A stretch of 64,000 bases of DNA. Origin: Glandiceps talaboti (lineage: Eukaryota; Hemichordata; Enteropneusta; Spengelidae). Position 1 is the first letter of the stretch. Every line of letters begins with the position of its first letter. The stretch spans positions 9,156,540 through 9,220,539 of the forward strand of contig NC_135569.1 in the NCBI RefSeq assembly GCF_964340395.1. The letters run 5' to 3'. The position numbers were made by a program, and so were the translations under genes. The notes beneath the pieces were generated by a model, which made no database searches, was not told the origin of the DNA, and worked only from the letters and a program-made list of their open reading frames with translations. Below are positions 24,191-36,127 of this stretch, piece after piece.

Positions 24191-24795
24191 GTCTTTTTCT
24201 TGAATCATGTCAGTTGTGTGAGTTTGCGTACCATGGCTGTCATTCTAAGTCAATCCGGTAAATCTAACATGGTAGCAATATAACGGCCCATGCTTTCGCC
24301 ACCAACAAGGCTTCTTGTCCATGTCCTCGTGTACACACTCAACACAAGTTCCTCTGTCGCCATTTACCAAAGTGTAGGAATACATCTGATAACTCGTGGG
24401 TGAAACTCAACCATAAAGATGTCTTTTTCCTGATATCTAGTGTTTGAACAAATGATTGGGTTTTTTATCGTTCCAACGTTAACAGATATGTCAATATTTG
24501 CTCTGAAAATATCACCAAAGACAATATTTGATATCATTTTTTTCAGTAACAATGAACCTTTATAACTCACAGCTAGCTTCGCCTACTTAGAAAATGCAAT
24601 GAACCCGAAAGCTAGCCTTTCTCATCTCTATGCAAATAATAACAACAATTAGACCTACTTTGTGGGATAATTAACAGTTGCCACTTAAGTCGGTATTAAA
24701 TTTCACAATCTTTTCAACGAAAATGACGTCACCAGTCGCCACCTCTTCACATTTAGACCCCACTAGAGTGTATTATAAAACAACAAAATACACCC
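24191..24795. other. gene-free stretch
   Basis: No supported coding sequence or shared repeat. Confidence 0.45.
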
Positions 24796-25155
24796 TGGGC
24801 AAATATGGATGACAAATGGTTTTTTATTTTGGATTTGTAATTGAATTTCATAAAACGACTCTAGTATGATTTTACACTGGAAAAAAAAAACAATTTGGAA
24901 CAGCAGCGACCAAATCCTGTTTGTAACTCAATAAAATACAAAAAGCTACAAACTGTGTGAAAAGTTTGTTATTGTACGTACAATAACAAATGTTTTAGAC
25001 AAATTTTTAATGCTTTCCAATATATTGAGCTACAAACAAGGGTTTAGTAATATGTTGCTTCACATTGTTTTTTCGAGTATAAAAGCATAGCAGAGTTGTT
25101 TTTGAATTAAACATCCAAAATATATTGCCATTTGTCATCTATATGGCCATTTTAA
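24796..25155. mobile_element. MITE family A, copy 2 (diverged)
   Basis: Retains the central TTTGTTATTGTACGTACAAT palindrome and the flanking TTTGTAACTCAATA / GAGCTACAAAC pair. The outer arms (ATATGGATGACAAATGG / TGTCATCTATATGGCC) are more diverged from copies 1, 4 and 5 but still complementary to each other. Confidence 0.75.
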
Positions 25156-26235
25156 AAACAAGATAATAATATTGATCCTTCTCAGATTCACAATTTGTTA
25201 TACACCAACAAAAATATTTTTCTTAAATCACTAAAACATTCAAGACAGTAATATTGAATTATTTTTCTTCAAATTTACCATATACTAGACTTCAACATAC
25301 GTTGAAACTGAAATCCAGTGTTTTGTTAGTCAATTTAGTCAGATATATCTTCTAAAATCGGTCGTACATGAATCAATATTAAAACATTAAATTACATTTC
25401 ACCCACTGTGAGGTTGTGAACAATTATGAATTTACTATAAATATATTCAATTTGATGTATATAATCAATGTGTGAGTGATATTTATTATTCTGCATACGT
25501 ATGATATTTCTACATGGTACGATATTTTCAGAATTTTAATTATTTTGTTCTAATGACCCTCATTTCCTGATATCGTGATGTTTTTTTTAATACAGGAAGA
25601 CTAAATGCAGGTCAGATTACATCCCGTTTGAATTGACAATGGTGAAATATACGATAGCAATCAAACATACATAACGAAAACATAATTTGAATATATTTTA
25701 AAATCGGAAAATTATGAGAATACTTCTTCATTACGTGGAGATATTTTTTGTTTAAAATCTCTTGCATAACGGGATACTTTCGTCCATACTCGGTAGTTTT
25801 TTTTCTATATAAATTATTGCATTACAGGGGCACAGTATGTGACTTTTGTTTCCATGGTTACCTTTATTTTATACCTAAACTCAATTATCGAAGAATAATT
25901 TATGTTTCCATGGTTACCTTTACTTCATACCTAAACCCAATTATCGAAGAATAAGTTAACCTTGTTCACTGATCGAAGTGGCATCAAACATTGTGACGTA
26001 ATATGTTTGCTACCATAAAATCCACAAATTGCCACGTTGCCGGTTAACAGGGATATAGCAAAGTTTAAAAGTAGCAAGTAAAGTTGGAAAGGTAGGCAGT
26101 AATACCTATGAGGAAGACCCATGAATTTGCCCAATATTGGATGTATAGCGGTTGAAACAAAGAATTCTTAAACATAGTAGCAGGTTCAATGCCGGCTAAT
26201 GGCCCTTTCTAAATCCATGTCGGTTTCCATACAAT
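25156..26235. other. gene-free stretch with a short duplication
   Basis: A roughly 60-bp direct repeat (GTTTCCATGGTTACCTTTA ... CCAATTATCGAAGAATAA) lies at 25850-25955. Otherwise nothing. Confidence 0.5.
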
Positions 26236-26248
26236 GTTGTGTGCATGC

Positions 26249-26334
<86 letters not shown>

Positions 26335-26440
26335 ATTCAACCATCTGTATAACCTCTATCATAATGCCGATTACTTCTATACAATGTTATGTGCATGTGT
26401 GTGTGTGTGTGTGTCTGTGTGTCTATGTGTCTGTGAGTGT

Positions 26441-26510
<70 letters not shown>

Positions 26511-26570
26511 ATATACATTCAACCATCTGTATAACCTCTATCATAATGCCGATTACTTCTATGCTTTAAG
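26236..26570 (+). repeat. duplicated TG microsatellite with conserved flank
   Basis: Two long TG tracts (about 26249-26331 and 26395-26510) are each followed by the same 45-bp flank, ACATTCAACCATCTGTATAA to CGATTACTTCTAT. The unit is therefore flank plus tract, tandemly duplicated, not a single broken tract. Confidence 0.88.
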
Positions 26571-27383
26571 ATTTGCCGCGAATAATTCGAAGTTCTCTCT
26601 CAACCAAAGATCAGATGGAAGGTGATTCCACTGTTTTGGTGCTACACAATGAAAGCCCTATCACCATATAATTTGGAAAAAAAATTTCCCCATAGATCTT
26701 AATAGAAAAAAGGCTTCAATCTCACTCCAACACTCTGGATGGTTAATAACAATTAGTTCCGACAAGTAGCTCGGTGCTGACACCCCCCTCCCCCCCCCCC
26801 CATGGCAGATAATTGTGAACACAATACAAAGAAACGAGGCCGCCCCTGGAGGATCTAGGAGCCAGTGATGTTGGTGTGGTGTGGTGTTTCACTCATGGGA
26901 CATTGCGTTTTTGACACAAGGATAGACATATTTCGACTTTAGACTAACAATAACAGAGACACAATAAACACAGCAGGATCCTTTACCCAATCACATTGAA
27001 CAGTGATAAGCATTGCTATTCTTTCACAGTGCAGCAAAACAGACTTCTAATGAAAACAATACACATGGATTTGATGTTTATTTATTCATGCTTCAATTGT
27101 TTATTTTCAACATACTTCTACATCGCCAATGTGCACGGTACCTATGTAATTTCTTTGTTTCTTTTGCATTAGAAGTTGTCTGAGGGTGTGTAATAATTGT
27201 CACGTTGCATGAGTGAAACATCAAGCCTACATCATTTTAGCTGTAACACGTCACTGCTGAACACACCAGGGCTTGGTTTGTTAAGGAGGAGAGAGAATTT
27301 CGAGCCAGTAAGATCGAGGAAAACTCTCGCTCCTTAATTACAATCATGCTGTGTTCAGTAGTAAAGTGCTATTATCTATCAAG

Positions 27384-27386
<3 letters not shown>
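26571..27386. other. gene-free stretch
   Basis: Contains C-runs near 26785. No supported coding sequence. Confidence 0.45.
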
Positions 27387-27420
<34 letters not shown>

Positions 27421-28100
27421 CCAGATGGAAACTAAATACCTTCCTAAAGGCAAAGCCTTTAGAGTTTTGTTCCTACACACATTCTTGGAATGAAAAATTC
27501 TGAGCCCATAATTTGCAAATTAATTATACCAAACTATGTTACATTTGAAGCTTGCATACTTAATCAATATTTCTCAATTACCTAAAAATCATCAATTATG
27601 CAAATGAATCATTAAGATTATAAGCTACATCAACAAGTATCATAGGAAACATCACTTTGTTATCAATAAAGTATGCACCAAATGATATGAAATTTGAAGT
27701 TTGCATTATTACCTAACTTTCAAAAATCACTAATTATGCAAATGACATGTTAAAAATAAAAGCAACGTTAACAAGCTTTATAGGACATGTACTTTTTATC
27801 GTGGTTGATGTAGTGCTCGGTTATAAGATAAAGACTAATTACCAAACACTTTTGATTATGCAAATGACTCATTAACACTCATATGACATTTACCAAAAAC
27901 TATTCAGTTCTTTCATCTAGCATAAGGAAGGCGTAGGTAATATTAGTAAGTGTGATTAGTATTGATATAATAGCCTTTAAGATATAGGGTGTCCACAGAC
28001 GGACAGGCGAACAGATGTACATACGGATGGGTGGACGGACGGACAGACGAACGGATAGCAGCATAACATAACCTTCCCTTACAGACGGTAGAAATGATTG
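27387..28100 (+). repeat. CAA tract and octamer-rich dispersed repeat
   Basis: A CAA run (27388-27421) leads into about 650 bp with repeats of ATTATGCAAATGA (about 27596, 27733, 27857) and a GACGGACGGACAGACGAACG run at the end. The layout (three related blocks of 120-150 bp, then a GACG-rich stretch, then TTCCCTTACAGACGG) suggests a dispersed element, but no second complete copy is in the window. Confidence 0.5.
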
Positions 28101-29555
28101 GCTTTGAACATAAATGTATATGTTAGATAGGGTCTTCAGGCAAACGCTTCCAGTTTTAGCTGTATGTCAGACTGATTCACATTAAAATTAAGGTATGACA
28201 GTTTCCTTTTTACAAAACTATTAAATGATTCCTCTAAAAACCACCGGTCTATCCATTCATTTGCCCTTTACGAGTCTCAAACCAGAAAATTGCCGAGAGC
28301 TTTAAAGTTTTCTTATTTATCAGTAATTCCATATCATGAAGATATGACAGGCTGACGTATCAGTCAATTTCGACTTTATTGAATTTCAGCCTTTGCTATG
28401 AGTGAAACCATTTAACTGAAAAAAAATTGTAAAGCGGTAGCTACTATAAATGGTGAGTTCTACATTGACAAAAATGCAGCTCTCTAAATTGAAACCTTTT
28501 CTACTCTACCTCCCAAGGGATGATGATACAAAACAAATAATTAGCCTCCTCCATTCTTCATTTTCGCCAATGAATATGTATCTAATTTTGTACGAACGTG
28601 GCCTACGTCATCACATACATACATGATATGTACATTGTGTACGCACGAATGACGAAAACCAAGATGAATAATATAGTTGTCCTGCATGACGAATGATTTT
28701 CGGCTATAAAACGATATTTTACACCACGGCGAATCAAATTAAAATCAGCAATTAAGATAATAACGATAGGGCGATACATTTTTTTTATAACTGCAAAAAA
28801 TGTGTATAATTCATCATGATTACAAACATGTGCATTGTACTTTATATTATCGCCTTTCCGCTGTATGAATTGAACCATTCCGGGAAAGATCATATCACAT
28901 CAATTTTAGTTGATGCGGCAAAGGATAAGATAGTATCAAAATATTTCCTTTTGATGACTTCTGAAAACTTGTGGGACTCCAATCCTATATGCAAGTCACA
29001 TTTAATTTAGATTGAAAGCGCTTTGTTTGTGGCCCCAGACGGGTGGCGACAACCTATGTACAATGCAATGCGTTCAGAGTGTTAGATGAAGTCAAAAACT
29101 CGGAAATCTCTTTTATGGAGACAAGTGGGTATTGAAAGTCGGCACTTTCTTAACCGCACATTTCTTTTAAATATTAAATGATGAATATACCATCCAATTA
29201 ATGACTGTGATCTTATGATACATAGATAATGACATATCTGAGGCTATTACGCTCGGTATAACATACACAAATAAATCACCGCACCACAAAAGTCCCACAG
29301 GTTTAGACGTATGGGAAAATGAAAAAGACACCAATGTCTTTATTTCTTTCCTATAATAATGAAAGGTGTCAAGTTTCCTCTATCTTCATACAGGCGTATA
29401 CGTCGTGGGAGTTAGACTGTAAGATGAAATCGCTTCTCACGACAAAGACGCATTCTGTTATGTATGACTGAATCTCAACATACAATAGAATGCAGCTACA
29501 GGTGAATCTTACTTCCTGTAAACGATGCGTCATTTGTCAATTAAAAAATAAAAAT
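28101..29555. other. gene-free stretch
   Basis: Frames 28603-28893 and 28816-29010 have no splice support or recognisable peptide. Confidence 0.45.
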
Positions 29556-29556
29556 A

Positions 29557-29697
29557 ACTATGTATGTATGTATGTATGTATGTATGTATGTATGTATGTA
29601 TGTATGTATGTATGTGTGTATGTATGTGTGTATGTGTGTATGTGTGTATGTGTGTAGGTGTGTAGGTGTGTAGGTGTGTGCGTGCGTGCGTGCGTGC

Positions 29698-29759
<62 letters not shown>
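29557..29759 (+). repeat. compound TATG/TAGG/CGTG/TG microsatellite
   Basis: About 200 bp that passes from TATG to GTGTAGG, CGTG and finally a 58-bp TG run. Confidence 0.92.
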
Positions 29760-30933
29760 CCCTACCAAATCACTCTATTTAAGTATAACTAACTCAATTT
29801 AGTATAGATTATCATTTTAATGTTTATAAAACTAGGTGAAGAGTATCCATGTTATTGTGATCATAGTTTGAATATAAATGAAAAGTCAATATAATAGATA
29901 TTCAACGACCTGCCCAAATAATGAAAACCTACTTATTCAATATATGTTGTCATGTAATTTCAACCGCTTTTCATGGCAGATATGAAAAAAATAATTGGGC
30001 AGTGTTTGATTTATCATGTTGGAAAGTAATGTGTAATCATTCTTCTTTATACAATTACTGGTAATATTAGAATTGACAATAGCATGCAATTCTATCATGC
30101 AAATATATCATTGGAACAGAATCTCATGTTACTTAGCAAGCAATGTCCACTTTGTGATAAATTACGTAAAGTACTAATAAAAGCAGCACTAGTTGTAACT
30201 GGGCTATTTATTTTTACGATCGGACAACTAACAATATAATATACTCATTTATGGAAGCACTAAGATTCATACACATGTTCTCTTCTTACACTTTTGATTG
30301 AGAAACATATATGTTGGGAACACATCACTTGTCCTTCTTCAGTGTCTAACTGAATCTGACAGAATGATCCAAATTTGTTTTCTCGTTGAAAAGTGGAAGA
30401 AGAGAACTTGTGTATGAAACAACAATGTATTCAATGACAGTAGGCCATTTCAGACTGCAAACAGGAAATTGAAAATACAGCGCCCTCCTCGCTCAGTTGG
30501 GGTATCATCACCTCATAGTACCGTTTGTCCCTTGGTATCTGTAGAAGTGTAAATCAGGGATGTTTTTCGTATTGTTCAGACATCGAGGAAAGCAGCAGTG
30601 CTCTATGATTAACCAAGTAACCTATACCATGTATACCCCCAAGGTACTCACAGAGGGGAAGTAGAGTACCACCGCGGCAAATTTGGGAAAGGCCTATTGC
30701 TAAAATACCAATATTTATACATTGTACATGCGTCTTATAGCTCTGTTTAGTATACAAGTAGTTATTCATTGGGGCGATCAATTTTGGGGTGCGGACCTAA
30801 AACTCAATTTGATTGTATATATTTCACTATTGTGTACTGCTACACAAACACGTTTATCCGCAAGCAGGTTATTCAATACCGTTGAGGGCGTACGATACAA
30901 CTAGTAAGCTTTAAGTTTAACAGACTGTATCTA
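29760..30933. other. gene-free stretch
   Basis: AT-rich. No supported coding sequence or shared repeat. Confidence 0.45.
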
Positions 30934-31289
30934 TTAAAGTGGCACAAGCTGAGTTTATAAGATTTTTTACTAAAAGTGAAAATACTTACATATTAAAAAT
31001 AAACCTCGATCAAACTATTGAATTTCTAGTTAATGTGGGTGCTTGCCTTCTATTCAATTGTCTTCTTGCATTGTTTGGCTAAGAACAGTTTACTAGCCAC
31101 TAGCCGACGTTTGTTATAAGTATTATAAATTACGTCATCAAGTAGTCTGCAAGTTATATCCTGATACAAGATTAGAGTTCAGTCATTTGCAAGTGATGGT
31201 ATATGCTTCAGTTATTAGAATAGTGTGAGTACCTTTCATGGAAAATCTTACACCTCAAAATGTATAATCTCAGCTTGCATCCCTTTAAA
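30934..31289. mobile_element. MITE family B, copy 1
   Basis: Termini TTAAAGTGGCACAAGCTGAG and CTCAGCTTGCATCCCTTTAA are inverted. Internal blocks (AAATTACGTCATCA, GAGTTCAGTCA, GTGTGAGTA) match 61645-62000. About 356 bp, non-coding. Confidence 0.8.
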
Positions 31290-31534
31290 TGAAAATAACG
31301 ATTTCAAATGTCATGTTGGTCGACAATCTCATTTATGGTGCATCATGGGTCAAATTTCACCACTTCTCCTTTTTTTCGTAAATTCCTCTGTCTAATCTTC
31401 TGAATATTTCAGATGAATGTTCATACCATTAGAGAATGAATAGCGACTGACGTTGTTCTTTCCTATGATTTCAATACGCCCTGGTTCGGATGTGTTCAGA
31501 ATTAACTTGGTGCGAACTTTGCCATGAATTAAGA

Positions 31535-31680
31535 TTCCATTCAAAATCTTATCTGGCCCTGCACTTTTACCGTAACCCAACTGATTTATAGCATACATTA
31601 TACATAAGTTCCTCTACCGTAATCATAGTATCAAGTTCATCGAACATAACCAGTGTTTCGGCTCGCACAAAACGGTGAAA
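31535..31680 (-). mobile_element. LINE reverse-transcriptase fragment
   Basis: On the minus strand the frame reads AINQLGYGKSAGPDKILNGI, matching the conserved KS.GPD.I.N motif near the N-terminal end of non-LTR reverse transcriptases. Only this small part is recognisable. It stands head to head with an endonuclease fragment at 31740-32075, so the element is rearranged as well as truncated. Confidence 0.65.
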
Positions 31681-31739
31681 TCTAAAAACAACATCGTCTT
31701 GAACACAATCCCTCATCGTCCAAACCCTTCTGGAAGCAT

Positions 31740-32075
31740 GACGAAACCACTGGATATCTTCTATCAAAATACACAGGGCACTAGGACCAAACTTCAAGAC
31801 CTCTATATAAGTTTCTTAGATATCCTTCTTCTTTGTGAGACATGGTTTCAAACCCACATATCAATGACAGTGAATTTCTAGACTTGAGCCTGTACACTGC
31901 GGTGTATATCGCAGGGATATAATTGATTCACCTTCAATCAAAAAGGATGGTGGTGGAGTACTGATTGCGATTCAATCATCACTCATTTCCCGTCGCCGGT
32001 CCGATTTTCGAAACAGCAGTAGAAATAATCTGGGTGGAACTCAAGACTGAGAGGCAGTACCCGCCCAAATTTGTC
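31740..32075 (+). mobile_element. LINE AP-endonuclease fragment, decayed
   Basis: In shifting plus-strand frames one reads KPLDIFYQNTQGTRTKLQDL, CETWFQTHI and KKDGGGVLIAIQSS. These correspond to the (N)xRG(L)RTK, xETWL and (G)GGVLIA motifs of the APE endonuclease domain of CR1/L2-type LINEs. Stops and frame changes within 340 bp show that it is dead. Its orientation is opposite to the adjacent RT fragment. Confidence 0.65.
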
Positions 32076-32270
32076 TTAATTATTTGCATGTCTGGTCCAT
32101 GGATTTTGATTAGTTCCCGGGGAACTATTTCCATGGCCATCAACAGAAATGTTCTTTCTGTTGCTTTCAAAGTTTGTGTATATATTTTTCTTCTCTGGGG
32201 GAATAATTTCAATTCAATTCAATAATTATATTATATGAAAGGGGTAAAATGACACGGGTTTCTATGATCG

Positions 32271-32318
32271 CGTAAGTCCACACACCGCAAGTATATATAA
32301 GCGGTGTGTGGACTTACG
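32271..32318. repeat. perfect 18-bp-arm hairpin
   Basis: CGTAAGTCCACACACCGC is followed by a 12-base AT loop (AAGTATATATAA) and the exact inverse GCGGTGTGTGGACTTACG. There is no T-run, and in an animal genome this is not a terminator. It may be a recently formed palindrome or the tip of a foldback. Confidence 0.85.
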
Positions 32319-32329
32319 GAATGTTATTT

Positions 32330-34440
32330 TATATTATCGATATTTTATTGTATTTTGATAGAAACATATCCTGATACCTATCTCGGGAAACAACATCTGA
32401 CACAAGCAGTGGAAGATGTAGATACAGTCACAGACACATGCATCTGTATTTTTAAAATGTGAAAAAATTGTAAGCTTATAGTTAAAAAGAGAAGAAACTT
32501 CCCTGTGGTTTATTGTATTTATTTATTTATTTATTTACTCAGGCATATTTTGAGTAAACATGTGTATGTTTATTAATGTGTGCCTGTGTTTGTTGTTTGT
32601 TTACTCACTACTTAGTTGACGGTTTCTCACCTGTGGTATGACCAAGTGCTACATGGCCCATGATGCAATGTACCAGCGCAATCGGCCAGGCACTCAAGGA
32701 CTGTGGGGTCAAAAGTCAAGATTGGTTCCGGAAATGTTCAGATGCGTAGTTCGCCGTAAACACATTGAGAGAGAAGGGGAATCCCCAAACGTTTACCTTT
32801 GTACACTGCAGTCCGCTAGCTGAGTTAATCAGGTACGATATATTGAACATTCATTTTTTTGTAAAGAAGAAGGCGTACGTTCGACCAAGACCAAATTCCT
32901 TGCTGCAATCACAGGGGCACGTATTATTGCTCAGATTGCCGTATGAATCCTGCTGCTACATGTGTATCAATCTCTACTACTAGTAGAAAGAACACTAGTC
33001 AAAAGGTTGTTATGTTTAGTCTGTAGACCGGGAAAACAACAATCTAAGAAATATTACACGCCCCTATGGCTGCAATTTGCAAAAAAAAAAAAAATTCTGA
33101 AATCGTGCATTGGCATCGGACCGTTGTACTGCATGTACATACTACATCATACATGTACTACTACTACTGGAGCGTGGAAGTGTCACTATTCACTTCAAGT
33201 TCCATGGTACAGTGACTATAAAGTTTTATACTTTTGTAAGTTAATAGTTCATGCAACATCACGAGCACTTTATGGTTGTAGTCCAGTCCCTATACGGTAT
33301 TGTTACGATTTACAACTCCACTCACAGTAAGACACCCGGGTTAGACACCACGTTGACATCCAGACAGCATGTATTGTGGGTCTATTATACTATTACTGTT
33401 ATTACATACTCGGAAGAGATTAACTCATCGACGTAATAACCCATCGTCGCAAAACTGTACAGGCCTCTTTACGGCACCGTCCTGGGCGCACCATATTATT
33501 TCACGTTGCGTCAGCAGCAAAAATTATCATGTAATTCGGCTAATACCTCGAGGAACCCAAGAGAGTGATGTGGGCTGAGACACATATGCATTCACGCTAG
33601 GACTGAAGGTTAGGATTGGGTTAGTGACAAAAATGTAGACTCCATAGCAACAGCCCTAATTTACCTTGTGGGAAAGTTGTGCTGCAACGAGTGGAATGTG
33701 TTCTTGACTTGACTAGTGTAGTGGTGTTATATGCGCTGAGGTTTTATCTCGATTCTCTACATAGTCATTTACCCATTAGTTGCAACGGAAATTATTTTTA
33801 ATGCATCTTGCTCAGAATTTTATGCTGAACAACATATCAAATGTCTAAGTTGTGGAACATGGCTAAAAATGAGTTTTAAAGCTAAAAAAAAAAATTGGCT
33901 AATTAGCATATTCATGAATATTGTGTGTGGAAAAACACACGGAAGTAACATGTCTATGGATAGCTCGCAGAGGATGGGTAATTATTCTAATGCCATTTTG
34001 TACTCTCGTTTGCTTTAATAAAAATCCAATCATGAATTTAATCAATAAAGATGATTTTTACCATCGAACCACCCTTACGTGAAGAAAAAATTGCCAATGG
34101 TTAATGAATTAATTGATCTATATTGATAATATATGCGTATGATACATATCTTTTTTCATGGTCAAGTAACATGTCTTTGGGTGGCTCTAAGATTTGTAGA
34201 AGAAATTGCATAAACATCACTTCTACTTTTTCAAACCTGATCTACTTAATTTTCAGATTCATTTAATTTTTCCATATTTTAACGTATTTCATATATTTCT
34301 TTGCATAAAGCCAGAAATTCATATTGATAGTGTTATATTGCATAGTGTATAAATGGTTTTCGGTGACAGAATCAATGATTTATAGAGTAAAGCTTATTAT
34401 TGTAGTATATATTCAGTGGCATATAATTTGTGATGCCATC
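32330..34440. other. no gene seen; possible upstream region of TMCO4
   Basis: Less AT-rich between 32600 and 33600 than its surroundings. The 122-codon frame 32962-33330 and neighbours look unlike protein and lack splice support. A non-coding first exon of TMCO4 could lie here or up to 35.8 kb, but none can be pointed to. A TTTA run is at 32517-32536. Confidence 0.35.
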
Positions 34441-34441
34441 T

Positions 34442-34844
34442 AGTGTTATCTAGTCTCGGTTACCCAGACTCTCACTGCTGGGGGGCTCTTGCAAGATCAT
34501 CCAGATGAGTCTGGGGAAACCATGTTTCAACTACTCAGCGCAGGAGTCACACAGTACATTTCTTGCAAGTCATAAAAATGGGCTTACTTGGCCTCTTTAT
34601 TGTAATTTGAATGTATCACTCGCTTGAGAAGTGATAACATGTCGCGAAAGTACATAAATCGTTTAGCCGGCAATGTTGGATGTAAAGTATTCCCATGCAC
34701 TGCTCTAGAAGCTACTTCCTGCAAGGGCGAGTTGCAATCTCAATTCCCAGGCCCAGATTCTCGCTTGGGGAGGTCTTGTAATAGTTGTATGCAGAGCCCC
34801 AGTGGAGAAGGTCTCAGGATAACCGAGACTTAGAAGTGTTATCT
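34442..34844. mobile_element. DNA transposon-like element with 10-bp flanking repeats
   Basis: Inverted termini AGTCTCGGTTACCC and GGATAACCGAGACT, continued inside by inverted GGGGGCTCTTGCAAGA / TCTTGTAATAG...GAGCCCC blocks. The direct repeat AGTGTTATCT lies on both sides (34442-34451, 34835-34844) and is a plausible target duplication; six extra bases on the right side make the exact edge uncertain. No transposase is encoded. Confidence 0.65.
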
Positions 34845-35318
34845 GGTGTTTTTAGGTTAAGTTTAACTTATATGTTCGACTTATTCAACTTTTATTTTGG
34901 CTTTCTATGGCAAATCATGCCCAGTACTTTAAATCTTCCCAGATATGTTTTAAAAAATTACTTTTTATAAGTTTGTTTGTTATAGTTTAAACTGTTTTAA
35001 CTCTGCGTTGATTATTTTCATTTTTTGTACATCTCATGAAATGCATTAATTCTACATGTTGTGATAAATCGGTTTATGTTGCATCAGATTATTAATTATA
35101 ATTGTTTGGTTCATGAGAAATTAAAATTCTTATGAGGAGGTCAAAGTTGATCTCACCCAATCTGCTTTGTGGCGTGACAGATTACGTGCGATTCTTCCCT
35201 GTGTACCTTAAAGCATTTCATTTTCTATCATTTCAATATATATTAAACTAGACTATGTCAGTGCCCTTTTGTTTGGACAACCACATGCGCACATTAGTCT
35301 TTTGCAAAGAGCACAGAC

Positions 35319-35345
35319 CCCCCCCCCCCCCCCCCCCCCCCCCCT
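35319..35345 (+). repeat. C homopolymer run
   Basis: About 26 consecutive C. Length is likely to be inexact. Confidence 0.85.
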
Positions 35346-35369
35346 CTCCTGCCTATCACACAGTCAAGG

Positions 35370-35720
35370 AAGCGGGATCATATCACACCAATTCTGATGC
35401 ATCGCCAATGGCTTCCAGTGTGCTTCAAAATTTAGTATAAAATTCTATTTCTAACCTATAAATCATTAAATGGTCTTGCCCCTCAATATCTTGATAAACT
35501 TATCGTAGTTCTTAACAACCCAACAAGGTCTTTGTGCCCAAGTCATCATACAACACTCAAGCTTTGAGGAACAAGACTTAAATCATACGGAGATCGATCT
35601 TTCAGCTATGCCGCCACAATTCTTTGGAACCAACTGCCAAACACTGTCCACTCTGCACCAAGTATTGAGACTTTCAAGTTAAGACTAAAGACGTACCTTT
35701 TTGAGAGAGCTTATTTGTGA
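35370..35720 (+). mobile_element. CR1/L2-like LINE, 3' end of ORF2, decayed
   Basis: The plus frame gives DHITPILMHRQWLPVCFKI, then ILFLTYKSLNGLAPQYLDKL, then GTRLKSYGDRSFSYAATILW and KLRLKTYLFERAYL before a stop at 35718-35720. This is the conserved C-terminal end of ORF2 in CR1/L2-clade LINEs (H.LPV...K, NGLAP.YL.DL, R..R.SY.DRSFS...LWN.LP, FK..LKT.LF). Two in-frame stops interrupt it, so it is a dead 5'-truncated copy. It ends about 115 bp before the TMCO4 start exon. Confidence 0.88.
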
Positions 35721-35832
35721 CAGTATCTACTGTAAAGTGCCAGTGAGCATCACTTGATGGATACTTTATTACAATCATTATTATCCAATTTCCTCTTGAT
35801 ATTCACAGCACTCATCAAATGTTATTTTACAG

Positions 35833-36127
35833 ATATAGAGAGAAGAGTTGGTGAAGATGGCCAACAGAAGCCTAGGGAGTCAAAATCAAGATGTATTGAT
35901 GTCCACGGTCTTAGGGGGTAATAGTTCAGAAGACCTGCAAGATGATGAAGACATCTATGGTCCAAGTGCACCATTTGTGACTTCTGAAGACAAGCACTAT
36001 TCAATTGATACACAGTCTGTGGATTCAGACACAGGAAATCCTACAGAGATTTCTGATGAAATCAAAGAGGCCAGTGGTGCAGATGTAAAAGAACTTGAAG
36101 AGGAAACAACAGTTATTGAGAAAGAAG
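35833..36127 (+). CDS. TMCO4: TMCO4 exon 1 (start exon)
   Basis: Preceded by an acceptor-like TTATTTTACAG, so an upstream non-coding exon is likely; an in-frame TAG at 35836 precedes ATG 35857. Encodes [13 protein letters not shown] and an acidic Ser/Asp/Glu-rich stretch of 90 codons. Donor AAAGAAG/GTAGAG, phase 1. Intron 1 (to 37035) holds TTTGCATATT-type short repeats near 36190-36250 and nothing else recognisable. Confidence 0.8.

Noticed and set aside
32271-32318. Rho-independent terminator
   Set aside because: Perfect stem but no T-run, and the genome is eukaryotic.
32962-33330. 122-residue plus-strand protein
   Set aside because: Runs through an A homopolymer and overlaps other open frames; no recognisable motif and no splice context.
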